Source: Bacteroidaceae bacterium (lineage in GTDB: Bacteria; Bacteroidota; Bacteroidia; Bacteroidales; Bacteroidaceae). From it: a stretch of DNA of 34,889 nucleotides. Positions 7,661-14,260 of the stretch are shown here, piece by piece (the first letter of the stretch is position 1; the number at the start of each line of letters is the position of its first letter). The notes beneath the pieces were generated by a model. The model worked only from the letters and a program-made list of their open reading frames with translations, had not been told where the DNA came from and did no database searches. The stretch is taken from the NCBI GenBank assembly GCA_900769465.1, contig CAAGGT010000211.1, forward strand, positions 1 through 34,889, in the 5' to 3' direction. Both the position numbers and the translations under genes were made by a program.

Positions 7661-8121
7661 TACGGTTTCTCCACGGCAAATGCGTTGAACGGCAGATAAC
7701 CACCACGAATAAGTTCGCTCAAGTCGAAGCCGTAATCGGTATTGTATACTATCACAGTCTTCGCCTTGACCTTATCCAGATAGCTAATGATTGCAGGGTT
7801 TTGACATTCCCATCTATCGCGCTTGGGGGTTTGCTTGACGGTAACAGAGCGGCGATCGGCGAGCGTAATCACCACGGGCGGTACGCCCAAATCGCGAAGC
7901 TGCTCGTAGGTATGGATATAAAAATGGTCAAAGCAATGACTGTTTGCAGTGTCCATTGTAGCCACCATTGTCTGTACAATTACAGGCAAATTGTGGCAAT
8001 CCATCTCAGCCATAAGTCGAGTGATATGCCCAGTGTTGATATGGATATATCCATACTTTGCAAGGATACTTCCGAGGGCAGTCTTGCCGCTACCGGAATT
8101 TCCGTATATCATAAGGTTCAT
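7660..8121 (-). CDS. P-loop (d)NMP-kinase-like protein, 153 aa
   Basis: A Walker A motif GNSGSGKTA (residues 7-15) at the N-terminus, followed by a compact alpha/beta protein, matches small nucleoside-monophosphate or adenylate-kinase-like P-loop proteins. A DRRSV segment in the middle and a basic patch (KQTPKRDRW) may contribute to phosphate or lid contacts. The substrate cannot be read from sequence. It is coupled by ATGA to the upstream 71-aa gene and by TAATG to the MazG-like gene, which supports a role in nucleotide metabolism. Confidence 0.75.
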   Translation of the reverse strand: MNLMIYGNSGSGKTALGSILAKYGYIHINTGHITRLMAEMDCHNLPVIVQTMVATMDTANSHCFDHFYIHTYEQLRDLGVPPVVITLADRRSVTVKQTPKRDRWECQNPAIISYLDKVKAKTVIVYNTDYGFDLSELIRGGYLPFNAFAVEKP

Positions 8122-8333
8122 ATGTTGTGTCCTTCGTATTGAGGTTCTTCACATTCGGGGTCTATCCAGAGATTAGATTCCCATCGCCGAATTTTCACGC
8201 CAGGTTTTACGGGATCGTTAGCCGCAGCGAGTAAGTACGAATAAGCGGTCGATACCGAGTTATCTATACACACTTCACCACGGCCCAAGCTACACCACCT
8301 AGCCAGCTGTTGATTTGTCAGTCTCTTCTTCAT
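8118..8333 (-). CDS. Small hypothetical protein, 71 aa
   Basis: I start it at 8333 (MKKRLTNQQLARWCSLGRGE), where the sequence looks like the start of small phage proteins; the open frame extends to 8375 without a better ribosome site. It begins with a basic helix and has several tryptophans near the end (RRWESNLWIDPE). It overlaps the upstream gene's stop by 35 bases and shares ATGA with the kinase. Function unknown. Confidence 0.65.
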   Translation of the reverse strand: MKKRLTNQQLARWCSLGRGEVCIDNSVSTAYSYLLAAANDPVKPGVKIRRWESNLWIDPECEEPQYEGHNI

Positions 8334-8586
8334 ATGGTACCGGCATAACTCCATCGTAGACAACCGCGTAATCACACGTAAAGATACTGCCCGTCAGACC
8401 AGACTGCACCTTAAAGACCTGTTCCGTGTGAGATTCGTGTTCCACAGTGATACGGTTGAGGACGGTTCCGAGGACAAAGCTATTGTCCCACTCGTCGTTC
8501 CAACACACGCAGTGTTGGCCGGGTTTAGCTACCGATCCAGACCGAATTGCCTTAACAACCGACGCGTTTCTGTTTTCATTTGCCAT
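8299..8586 (-). CDS. Hypothetical protein, 95 aa
   Basis: Starts at 8586 (MANENRNAS...) with GAGGA upstream. An open frame reaching 8712 exists, but its extra N-terminus lies inside the J-domain gene in another frame. The protein looks beta-rich with three cysteines (HCVCWNDEWDN and FTCDYAVV), like a small SH3- or OB-sized domain, but no family is recognised. It overlaps the J-domain gene by 11 bases. Confidence 0.7.
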   Translation of the reverse strand: MANENRNASVVKAIRSGSVAKPGQHCVCWNDEWDNSFVLGTVLNRITVEHESHTEQVFKVQSGLTGSIFTCDYAVVYDGVMPVPYEEETDKSTAG

Positions 8587-9172
8587 CGAGATATTCCTCG
8601 TATGCGGCTTTGACAAGTACGAACCTTTCCACGGAGCCGCCTTTATCCGGGTGGTTCTGCTTAGCCCAAGCGGTCCAAGCTTCTTTGATATCTTTTTGCT
8701 GCGAACAACCAAGCATCGCTCGCAAGTTCATTTCTACTGCACGATCGTCCTTGAAGACCTGCGACATCTCGCTGAACATCTGATGGGTACGGCAACAATG
8801 CTCATACAGTTCCATCCAAAAGAGTTTCTTATCACGCTCCGGTGGCGGGAAACTTTGGTATGTAAAGTACTGCACAAGGTGCTGCTGGTTGACGGCCTTA
8901 AGCCGGCGCCACCATCTGTGCATCGAGATTGCCCCGTAATGATAATGATGTTTGCTAAGACTGAGCATAAGTTTAACGAAAGGTTCGTCAACCTTATTAG
9001 CCCAGCCTACCATCAAACCCCAGTCGAACCTGCCCCAGTCTTCATACTGACGAAGTTGCATAAGGCGTTCGCAATACCCAATGAGTTCAAGCGTGGCTTT
9101 CGCTTCGGCTTTAATCTTGGGTATCATATCTGGCATTGTCATTACAGTTTTTCTAGAGAACTCAATGTTCAT
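8576..9172 (-). CDS. Protein with C-terminal J-domain, 198 aa
   Basis: The C-terminal 50 residues (about 150-198) resemble a DnaJ J-domain: helix II (DIKEAWTAWAKQ), the HPD tripeptide at 174-176 in HPDKGG, and a helix III ending AAYEEYL. HPD is what J-proteins use to stimulate the ATPase of Hsp70 (DnaK). The first 145 residues are helical, rich in Trp, His and Tyr, and not recognised. I start at ATG 9172 because GGAAG lies seven bases upstream; the frame is open to 9211. It may recruit host DnaK for replication or assembly, or act as an adaptor. Confidence 0.8.
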   Translation of the reverse strand: MNIEFSRKTVMTMPDMIPKIKAEAKATLELIGYCERLMQLRQYEDWGRFDWGLMVGWANKVDEPFVKLMLSLSKHHYHYGAISMHRWWRRLKAVNQQHLVQYFTYQSFPPPERDKKLFWMELYEHCCRTHQMFSEMSQVFKDDRAVEMNLRAMLGCSQQKDIKEAWTAWAKQNHPDKGGSVERFVLVKAAYEEYLDGK

Positions 9173-9326
9173 CGGTACTTCCGTCGCTTGCCATAAAGAA
9201 CGGGGTTCCATCGTCGTTAATGCACAGCCACCAGTCTTTACCGCGGATCGTTACCACGGCATAGGCGGTTACTTGGGTTCCACCGACTGCGTGCGGATAT
9301 ACATACTCTTCGATGTGGTCAATCAT
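9162..9326 (-). CDS. Small hypothetical protein, 54 aa
   Basis: Starts at 9326 (MIDHIEEYVYPH...) with GGAGGA upstream; the stop of the upstream gene overlaps this start (ATGATTGA). The protein looks like a short beta-sheet domain (QVTAYAVVTIRGKDWWLCIND). No family recognised. It overlaps the J-domain gene by 11 bases. Confidence 0.7.
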   Translation of the reverse strand: MIDHIEEYVYPHAVGGTQVTAYAVVTIRGKDWWLCINDDGTPFFMASDGSTDEH

Positions 9327-9756
9327 GGTCGAGTTCCTCCAGCTGCTTCGGTGTATCTTCGGCACGGAGTTTCTTAATATGTTCGCCGTACTTTACAAAG
9401 TTATCGCGGATCATCTTCTGAATACGGATAGTCGCGTCCTTCAAATGATCGTAGGGAGTACGGTTCTCTCGACACTGATATTTGAGTTTGAGACATTCGG
9501 CACAGATATGGCGAGCCTCAACCAAGATGCGTTCCATAAGCGGTTCCTTCCAATCGGCCGCGGGGAAAATCGTATTAAGGCGTTTCCGTGCCATAGAATT
9601 TACATTGATGAAGGCAGTCGCCGGACTTTGTCCACTGCGCATATAGCCTTCTTGGACAATAGGCTCCGCCACAATATCAGTGGCGGCCTTTTGTATGAGC
9701 ATATTCTGCTCGTGAATTTCACTTACCGTCTTACATTCGGTTAGTACTGGAAGCAT
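9319..9756 (-). CDS. Hypothetical protein, first gene of the 9.8-6.4 kb operon, 145 aa
   Basis: Starts at ATG 9756 with a strong AAAGGAG; an upstream in-frame start at 9783 would remove that site. The protein is helical and basic, with two CxxC-spaced cysteines (HICAECLKLKYQC), and no recognised family. It follows the AT-rich inverted block at 9784-9911, which should contain its promoter and operator. Being first in an operon of nuclease and nucleotide genes, it may be early-expressed. Confidence 0.75.
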   Translation of the reverse strand: MLPVLTECKTVSEIHEQNMLIQKAATDIVAEPIVQEGYMRSGQSPATAFINVNSMARKRLNTIFPAADWKEPLMERILVEARHICAECLKLKYQCRENRTPYDHLKDATIRIQKMIRDNFVKYGEHIKKLRAEDTPKQLEELDHD

Positions 9757-9783
9757 ATTCACTACTCCTTTAAGGTGTAACAA

Positions 9784-9911
9784 TTTTGAAAATTAATCTT
9801 AAAAATATATCTTACTACTTGTTTATACTAATACGCGAACAAAAAAATTTTTTTGTTTTGATTTTAGTAAAAAATTTTAGGGGTGTAAGACTAATTTAAA
9901 AGATTAATTTC
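9784..9911. promoter_or_regulatory. AT-rich operator-like block L (dyad arms)
   Basis: Two arms, 9784-9818 and 9882-9911, are related to each other as inverted repeats around an AT-rich centre. Each arm holds two AAGAYTAATTT-like half-sites about one helical turn apart. The whole block recurs in inverted orientation at 20045-20180: by eye 32 of 35 bases match in one arm and 27 of 30 in the other. It precedes the leftward gene starting at 9756, as its counterpart precedes the rightward gene at 20193. A shared promoter/operator is the simplest reading. Confidence 0.6.
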
Positions 9912-9922
9912 CTAATTGTGGG

Positions 9923-9950
9923 TAAAAATAAACGGCGACCGAAGTCACCG
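9923..9950 (-). terminator. Rho-independent terminator with UUCG tetraloop
   Basis: Read leftward: CGGTGAC, loop TTCG, GTCGCCG (7 bp, one G-U), then TTTATTTTT. It lies 33 bases downstream of the stop of the 117-aa gene and isolates that gene as its own transcription unit. Confidence 0.85.
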
Positions 9951-9983
9951 CTTATGTTGGATGAGCCTTGTGAGCTCGTGGAT

Positions 9984-10337
9984 TTAGCCCTGAATCTGAG
10001 CGAGGAACTTCTGCTTTTCTTCAGGAGTGAGAGAATCGAGGAAGCTCTTGACGGATTCGACGCTCGGCTTACGGGTACCGGTAGCACGGACACCGTCGAA
10101 GATCGCCGTGATAATACCAGCGGCAGAACCGATGGATTCGCCACGGGCCTTGATGGAGCCGTTAGACACACCAGCCAGGTGGACGAGGTCGCCACGGGTC
10201 AGAGTCGGCTTGTCGAGGATTTCGGCAATGCGCTTGACAGCTTCGTCCTTGATGCGTGCCCTAAGGGCTTCGTCGACGTCGTTGGTGAACACGTGAACTT
10301 CGGCGGTTACTTTTTCGTCGAGATTTTCATCAGCCAT
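9984..10337 (-). CDS. Monocistronic small DNA-binding-type protein, 117 aa
   Basis: It has its own promoter (10399-10432), a TAGGAG Shine-Dalgarno and a dedicated terminator, suggesting strong or separately timed expression. The middle (LTRGDLVHLAGVSNGSI, about residues 46-62) has a helix-turn-helix-like pattern. It ends with FLDSLTPEEKQKFLAQIQ, which resembles FLAKLSPEKRKQLL at the end of the 107-aa protein at 13851. The protein is a good candidate for a phage regulator or an abundant nucleoid-type protein, but no family is recognised. Confidence 0.85.
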   Translation of the reverse strand: MADENLDEKVTAEVHVFTNDVDEALRARIKDEAVKRIAEILDKPTLTRGDLVHLAGVSNGSIKARGESIGSAAGIITAIFDGVRATGTRKPSVESVKSFLDSLTPEEKQKFLAQIQG

Positions 10338-10398
10338 TTTATATTCTCCTATGGGTGATTAAGTGATTAAACAAGAAATTTTGAAGGCGTTTGCCTAC

Positions 10399-10432
10399 TT
10401 AAATAACAATAATAACAAGAAAAAAAATCCAA
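10399..10432 (-). promoter_or_regulatory. Promoter-like element, leadered class (117-aa gene)
   Basis: Read leftward: TTGG (10432-10429), 20 bases including a run of eight T, TGTTATTTAA (10408-10399), then a 61-base leader with TAGGAG before ATG 10337. Same motif as at 6327-6360 and 27420-27454. Confidence 0.7.
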
Positions 10433-10462
10433 AATTTCGGCTTTATAATAAAATTGTTCACT

Positions 10463-10496
10463 TTGGAATTATATATAATGCCAAATTGTTACTTGA
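10463..10496 (+). promoter_or_regulatory. Promoter-like element, leaderless class (HNH gene)
   Basis: TTGG (10463-10466), 20 bases, TGTTACTTGA (10487-10496), then AT and ATG at 10499. Identical architecture to the elements before 5338 and 15012. It is arranged back to back with the promoter at 10399-10432. Confidence 0.7.
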
Positions 10497-10498
10497 AT

Positions 10499-10783
10499 AT
10501 GACTATAGCAAATGCAAAAGACCGTGCTAAATTTAGGACCAGCCCAGCCTGGCAAATGTTACGCCGTTACATCTGCGGTACACGCAATATGACTTGCGAG
10601 TTCTGTGGTGTCAAGTATAAACGTATGAGCGATCTCAACATACATCATATGTATGAAACCAACTACGATAACCTGGCACAGAACAGGTTTCTACTACTCT
10701 GCAAGACCTGCCACGAGTTTATACATAAGAAGTATAAGTCGCCGCTGCTCGCAGAGAAGCACCTGTTTGGTCGCAAGGACTAG
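10499..10783 (+). CDS. HNH endonuclease, 94 aa
   Basis: HNH nucleases cut DNA with a single metal ion; zinc-binding cysteines hold the fold. Visible here are CEFC (C33, C36), the NIHH core (H49, H50), a following N62, then LLCKTCHEFIH with C68, C71, H72 and H76. I choose ATG 10499 because it sits two bases after the promoter motif, as at the other leaderless sites; ATG 10478 lies inside the promoter spacer. It is the only rightward gene between 1 and 15011. Its stop overlaps, at a CTAG palindrome, the stop of the convergent gene at 10780. It may be a free-standing homing endonuclease or a packaging-linked HNH protein. Confidence 0.85.
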   Translation: MTIANAKDRAKFRTSPAWQMLRRYICGTRNMTCEFCGVKYKRMSDLNIHHMYETNYDNLAQNRFLLLCKTCHEFIHKKYKSPLLAEKHLFGRKD

Positions 10784-11043
10784 CCTTCGACGATCGATCC
10801 GGCCCTTACCATCTCGCCGAGCATAACGGGATCGTTGACGATGAACATCAGGCAGTCATCGACGGTAGCCACTTCGTACTCGCGTGCGCCTTCGGTAATC
10901 AGTATCCTGTAACTAATGGTTTGACCTTCGAAATCACACTTGCGATAACGAGTGAGGTTGTAGCCCACATCGCGCAGAGCGTCGACTACGTGATCGATAG
11001 ATTCAATGGTGCTGTGGAAATAGTATTCCTTATTGTTTTTCAT
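10780..11043 (-). CDS. Small hypothetical protein, 87 aa
   Basis: Last gene of the leftward small-gene cluster. It starts at 11043 (MKNNKEYYFHS...) with AAGGAA upstream. The protein is a small alpha/beta type with an N-terminal helix (TIESIDHVVDALRDVGYNL) and beta strands (TISYRILITEGAREYEVATV). No family recognised. A structured leader (11044-11119) precedes it. Confidence 0.7.
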   Translation of the reverse strand: MKNNKEYYFHSTIESIDHVVDALRDVGYNLTRYRKCDFEGQTISYRILITEGAREYEVATVDDCLMFIVNDPVMLGEMVRAGSIVEG

Positions 11044-11119
11044 AGTGTATTCCTTGTTATAGAGCAACAGTGCTCTGCCAGACACCACCTACGGATGATG
11101 CCTGTGCGGGGAACTGATA
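11044..11119 (-). promoter_or_regulatory. Repeated hairpin leader, copy 1
   Basis: Read leftward it contains GGCATCATC, GGTGGTGTCTGGCAG, and a hairpin AGAGCA-CTGT-TGCTCT (11061-11076), then AAGGAATACACTATG. The order and much of the sequence recur in copies 2 and 3 before 13270 and 13486, and more loosely before 13789 and 14174. Confidence 0.55.
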
Positions 11120-11677
11120 CTACTTGGAGCGTTTGCGTTTGGTCTTAAGCGCTGCAAGACATTTATCGCGATTCTCGAGGAATACCTTAATATCTGCCGC
11201 GAGTGTATCATCGTTTGTCGACTGTTTGATCGGTTGCCCGTTAGCTGCTGCGAGCAGCGCCTGCTGAAGCGACTGTTTATGTTTGTACTGCTCGCGGGCT
11301 TCGGCGAGTTTCGCATAACACCTGGCAAGACTTTCATTACCAAGTCGCTCGAGTAACTTAGCGGCAGCTGACGCCAAGTAAACTTTTATAGGTGTCGATC
11401 CGTAATCGTCAATGGCGATCGCTTCGCCCTTGTCGGCGAGCACTTGTGCCTGGTCGTCCGTCAATCTATACATAGTGGTACCGATTATCTTCTTGTTAAA
11501 ATCGGCATCCGCTATGCGTTTCCGTTCATACTCCCAGTTATTACGGACATAGTATAAAGAGTCCGGTTCCGCCTTAGCATAGTCAAGAATTTCTACATCG
11601 TCGGTAGTGCAATCGATCGTGCTATTACGGATTTCAAATCTCGCGCGGTTAGCCCAACGGATAAATGTTGTAGACAT
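11120..11677 (-). CDS. Hypothetical protein, 185 aa
   Basis: Starts at 11677 with TAGGAG upstream. The N-terminal half is a mixed alpha/beta domain; the C-terminal half (about residues 95-185) is helical, alanine- and glutamine-rich, and ends in a very basic tail (LKTKRKRSK) that could contact nucleic acid. No family recognised. The 35-aa membrane-protein gene ends just before its ribosome site. Confidence 0.75.
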   Translation of the reverse strand: MSTTFIRWANRARFEIRNSTIDCTTDDVEILDYAKAEPDSLYYVRNNWEYERKRIADADFNKKIIGTTMYRLTDDQAQVLADKGEAIAIDDYGSTPIKVYLASAAAKLLERLGNESLARCYAKLAEAREQYKHKQSLQQALLAAANGQPIKQSTNDDTLAADIKVFLENRDKCLAALKTKRKRSK

Positions 11678-11686
11678 AGTAATCTC

Positions 11687-11794
11687 CTATGTAAATAAAT
11701 AAATGATGAATAGCGCGATGCTACCGATGATGGTACACAACGCGCCGACGACGAGCCACGCACAGCACGCAGCCAATGTAATACGAAGTATCAT
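11687..11794 (-). CDS. Tiny membrane protein, 35 aa
   Basis: ATG at 11794 shares ATGA with the stop of the 83-aa gene, and the TAG at 11687 lies at the ribosome site of the next gene. The product (MILRITLAACCAWLVVG...) is almost wholly hydrophobic, forming one transmembrane helix with three cysteines. Perfect coupling on both sides argues that it is real. Its role is unknown; small phage membrane proteins often alter host envelope functions or help lysis. Confidence 0.65.
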   Translation of the reverse strand: MILRITLAACCAWLVVGALCTIIGSIALFIIYLFT

Positions 11795-12042
11795 AAGTGG
11801 CAGTCCCCTTTAAGAGTACCGAGAAGATACGACGAAATGATCTGCGATCGTTGCTTACTCGTGGTGCGCGAATAGTGTTCGTACCCAGGCCTGACATGGA
11901 CTATGTTATCGTACTCGATAAACGCCACAACGGTTTTATACGACTTAACCCAGATACCTTTCGGTGTCCAGGCACACCACGCCTGACAGTGCCTGAACCG
12001 ACGCCAGGTAAGACCGACGGGCGACCAATCTTCGATTTTCAT
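11791..12042 (-). CDS. Small hypothetical protein, 83 aa
   Basis: Starts at 12042 with AAGGAGG. The protein is basic and tryptophan-rich (WCAWTPKGIWVKSYKT), probably a small beta domain followed by a helix (SKQRSQIISSYLLG). Coupled by ATGA on both sides to the 58-aa and 35-aa genes. No family recognised. Confidence 0.75.
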   Translation of the reverse strand: MKIEDWSPVGLTWRRFRHCQAWCAWTPKGIWVKSYKTVVAFIEYDNIVHVRPGYEHYSRTTSKQRSQIISSYLLGTLKGDCHL

Positions 12043-12215
12043 AAGAACCTCCTTAAGTGGTTTACTGCATAGTGTAAGTTATCTGCAAGCTTGCAGAGTT
12101 CCTTGAACCGCTCGGTCGATTGTACCCGGCGGTCTGTGATACGATCCATTACGGTAATGTAAACGGTCTTAGTCTTCTTGTAGACCGCGTGAATATCGTT
12201 ACTTCTGATCTTCAT
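12039..12215 (-). CDS. Small basic protein, 58 aa
   Basis: ATG at 12215 with GGAGG upstream; the TGA overlaps the next ATG (ATGA). The product (MKIRSNDIHAVYKKTKTV...) is strongly basic, with a beta-like first half and a helical second half (STERFKELCKLADNLHYAVNH has the spacing of an amphipathic helix). Function unknown. Found by reading the gap between flanking genes. Confidence 0.7.
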   Translation of the reverse strand: MKIRSNDIHAVYKKTKTVYITVMDRITDRRVQSTERFKELCKLADNLHYAVNHLRRFL

Positions 12216-12379
12216 AGAATAACCTCCACGGTGTAGTAGTGTCTATGACGCGGACGCATCTTGTGGTACGTATCGCACTCACGACGGCCGGCGGCGCTGG
12301 CCTTGGCCATATCAGTCGCGTGCACTAAGGTAACTTTGTTAGAATACCCGTCTTCGAATATAGTAATTTTGTAAGTCAT
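12212..12379 (-). CDS. Small basic protein, 55 aa
   Basis: ATG at 12379 with GGAG upstream, overlapping the stop of the 77-aa gene; its own TGA overlaps the start of the 58-aa gene. The product begins MTYKITIFEDGYSNKV and is His/Arg-rich near the end (HKMRPRHRHYYTVEV). It may be a small nucleic-acid-binding protein; no family recognised. Confidence 0.7.
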   Translation of the reverse strand: MTYKITIFEDGYSNKVTLVHATDMAKASAAGRRECDTYHKMRPRHRHYYTVEVIL

Positions 12380-12609
12380 TCAATAACTCCTAAGGCACGG
12401 AGCTGCGGCCCCCACGCCAGATATACCATCATCTTCTCGGCACCGACCACCTTATCAACTTCGCCGTAGAACGCACCCTTGGTCATAAGGGCACGATGCT
12501 CGGCAGTAGTCAGTTGCCTAACAGTCACGCGATCGTTCGTGTCGTACTCAATACTACCGTTTGGTAACAGGTACACAACGCCACCGAAGTCCCATCTAAT
12601 TCTGAACAT
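12376..12609 (-). CDS. Small hypothetical protein, 77 aa
   Basis: Starts at 12609 with AAAGGAG. The N-terminus looks like a beta hairpin (FRIRWDFGGVVYLLPNG), followed by a helix (LTTAEHRALMTKG) and strands. ATGA overlap with the 55-aa gene. No family recognised. Confidence 0.75.
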   Translation of the reverse strand: MFRIRWDFGGVVYLLPNGSIEYDTNDRVTVRQLTTAEHRALMTKGAFYGEVDKVVGAEKMMVYLAWGPQLRALGVIE

Positions 12610-13131
12610 TTATACTCCTTTGAATGTTGTGAGGAAGGTATATACCTGGCGGGCGTACTCGCTTGTGTTAGGTATATCGCACTTCTGCAAAATCTTACGG
12701 CACGCCTCCACACTGAGAGGCTTTGTCGGCGGTCGCTTCAAGATCACTTGCATCACGCACAATACCGGTACACGGTATGCTTGCGGTACAAGCTGCAAGA
12801 CGGCCGCCATATAGTCTGCATCAGATTCATCTTCAGGCGGTGCTACAAAGAGTTCATCTTCCGAGAAGGCTTCATCAAGCCCTCGCGACCGATCGATATA
12901 CTCTTGTGTCTTAACAGCCACCGCTTGCTCGATGAATGTGGGCTTGGTTACCCAATTCCAATGCCAGCCTAGTGCTTTTACAAAGATATACTCCGCGGCT
13001 TGTGCTTCGTTGACGCTTGTGGCGCCACTCTCCGCGACTGATATATAGGCACGCGATATAGCGGACCACGCCTGGTCTGGCGTAAGCCCGTGTCGCATAA
13101 GGCGTTGCGCTATTTTAGTATAGTCAACCAT
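12610..13131 (-). CDS. Hypothetical helical protein, 173 aa
   Basis: I start it at 13131 (MVDYTKIAQRLMRHGL...) because GGGGTAAT precedes it; a farther in-frame start at 13143 overlaps the upstream gene's stop. The protein is helical with an acidic central segment (about residues 85-105) and a basic, cysteine-containing second half. No family recognised. Confidence 0.75.
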   Translation of the reverse strand: MVDYTKIAQRLMRHGLTPDQAWSAISRAYISVAESGATSVNEAQAAEYIFVKALGWHWNWVTKPTFIEQAVAVKTQEYIDRSRGLDEAFSEDELFVAPPEDESDADYMAAVLQLVPQAYRVPVLCVMQVILKRPPTKPLSVEACRKILQKCDIPNTSEYARQVYTFLTTFKGV

Positions 13132-13132
13132 A

Positions 13133-13270
13133 TTACCCCGCACAACAATACAAGGTAGCCGCTACAATAAGGCAACATACAATACCACCACATATGTCTG
13201 CGATGTGCTGCCACTTCCGGTATTCGTGCCAAGAGCGGAAACCCTTGGGCGTGTATTCATTAAATTTCAT
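13133..13270 (-). CDS. Small cysteine-rich membrane protein, 45 aa
   Basis: ATG at 13270 with GGAG upstream; TAA at 13133 sits at the next gene's ribosome site. The product has a polar, Trp/His-rich N-terminus (MKFNEYTPKGFRSWHEY...) and a C-terminal transmembrane helix with five cysteines (from about residue 27). It is a tail-anchored-type protein of unknown role. The cysteine content parallels the 35-aa membrane protein at 11687. Confidence 0.7.
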   Translation of the reverse strand: MKFNEYTPKGFRSWHEYRKWQHIADICGGIVCCLIVAATLYCCAG

Positions 13271-13348
13271 AGTAATACTCCATTGGTTTGTTGGGCACAA
13301 GTGCCCCGCTAGACGCCACTCGTGATGACGCCTATGCGCGATACTTAC
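13271..13348 (-). promoter_or_regulatory. Repeated hairpin leader, copy 2
   Basis: Read leftward: GGCGTCATC, GTGGCGTCTAGCG, hairpin GGGCA-CTTG-TGCCC (13293-13306), AACAAACCAATGGAGTA, then TTACTATG. Very close to copy 1 in order, spacing and sequence. Confidence 0.6.
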
Positions 13349-13486
13349 TCAGCGGTGCCACTTGGAACGGGCGAACTGCTCACGCTGCTCGCGATTCTCT
13401 TTAGCGGCTTTTACAATGGCTTCATCGAGATCGTTATGCGCTTGCTTCGCATTATATCGCAAGTCGAGCTGATTATTACACGGCAT
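13349..13486 (-). CDS. Small charged helical protein, 45 aa
   Basis: I start it at 13486 (MPCNNQLDLRYNAK...), which has AAAGGAG; the frame is open to 13534, across the structured leader. The product is a single long charged helix (AHNDLDEAIVKAAKENREQR). Function unknown. Confidence 0.65.
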   Translation of the reverse strand: MPCNNQLDLRYNAKQAHNDLDEAIVKAAKENREQREQFARSKWHR

Positions 13487-13561
13487 ATAGTACTCCTTTG
13501 GTGTTTCAGGCAACATCGCCTGGCCAAACCCCACGCTCGCGAGGCTTGCGCTAGATGATGC
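13487..13561 (-). promoter_or_regulatory. Repeated hairpin leader, copy 3
   Basis: Read leftward: AGCATCATC, GTGGGGTTTGGC, hairpin CAGGC-GATGTT-GCCTG (13507-13522), AAACACCAAAGGAGTA, then CTATATG. Same order as copies 1 and 2; an extra hairpin-forming GCGCAAGCCTCGCGAGC lies upstream. Confidence 0.55.
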
Positions 13562-13789
13562 TTACAGGCGATCGAGGTCTACATAGCAGCCTAGATCGTG
13601 AACGCCGCGGCGTTGCGACCATTTAGCATATGCTATGCGTACCCCATCCCGTTCAAGGTATATGTCGCAGACTTCAAAGTTTTCGGCACATTTGCGCATT
13701 AGTTCGCATATCGCACTTGGAGCGGGCGATACCGGTATAATACGCTCCCAATTCTTGAACGGAATCAAGCATTTAATGCGTAATTGCAT
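13562..13789 (-). CDS. Small hypothetical protein, 75 aa
   Basis: Starts at 13789 with TAGGAG. A small alpha/beta protein with four cysteines (among them C7 and those in ICELMRKCAENFEVC), no recognised family. Leaders on both sides show it is expressed as part of the punctuated small-gene cluster. Confidence 0.7.
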   Translation of the reverse strand: MQLRIKCLIPFKNWERIIPVSPAPSAICELMRKCAENFEVCDIYLERDGVRIAYAKWSQRRGVHDLGCYVDLDRL

Positions 13790-13850
13790 AGTGTACTCCT
13801 AATGTTGGTATTTGCGGTAGTGCCCCAAATTAATGGGTACACTAGGTATA
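13790..13850 (-). promoter_or_regulatory. Hairpin leader, diverged copy 4
   Basis: A bulged stem pairs CTAGTGTACCC with GGGGCACTAC (13818-13845) and is followed by AATACCAACATTAGGAGTACACTATG-like start context. It shares the GGAGTA-start region with copies 1-3, but the upstream GGYGTYTGGC box is not clear. Confidence 0.4.
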
Positions 13851-14174
13851 TTATAGGCCGAGCAATTGTTTGCGTTTTTCGGGGCTGAGCTTAGCCAAGA
13901 AGGCACTAACAACGTCTTCGGTCAACGGCGTCGCACGGGCAACGGACGGCTTAGCAACGGGGCTATTCAAAATCTCAAGGTTAGATTTTTTCTCGGCCAT
14001 AGACTTGATGGACGAATTACTAACTAAGCGGATGAACGCCAGCTCATTACGAGTCAGTTCGTCGACGGGTTTCGTGGCGAACAGTTCGGTCAAATACTTC
14101 TTATAAGTATCGACACATTCGTTCACGAAGTTTTCGGCGTCGTTCAACATACCATTATTGTTTACAGTCAACAT
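13851..14174 (-). CDS. Small helical protein with SPEKRKQLL tail, 107 aa
   Basis: First gene of the leftward cluster, starting at 14174 with AAAGGAT. It is helical; the last twenty residues (FLAKLSPEKRKQLLGL) resemble the end of the 117-aa protein at 9984 (FLDSLTPEEKQKFL). This suggests a shared oligomerisation or partner-binding tail. An early regulatory role next to the presumed origin is possible, but not shown. Confidence 0.75.
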   Translation of the reverse strand: MLTVNNNGMLNDAENFVNECVDTYKKYLTELFATKPVDELTRNELAFIRLVSNSSIKSMAEKKSNLEILNSPVAKPSVARATPLTEDVVSAFLAKLSPEKRKQLLGL

Positions 14175-14260
14175 ATTATTATCCTTTCTATGTTATAGTA
14201 CTTCGACATTGAAGCACTACTGCAAACACCAGGTACTAGCGATCGGTAACGGGAACATAT
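14175..14260 (-). promoter_or_regulatory. Hairpin leader, diverged copy 5
   Basis: Read leftward: CTGGTGTTTGCAG, then a hairpin TAGTGCTTC-AATGTC-GAAGTACTA (one mismatch; 14196-14219), then AAAGGATAATAATATG. The GGTGTTTGC box before the hairpin matches copies 1 and 3. Confidence 0.45.

Noticed and set aside
10499..10783. HNH gene as an intron- or intein-encoded endonuclease
   Set aside because: It is free-standing between complete genes with its own promoter; no split gene flanks it.
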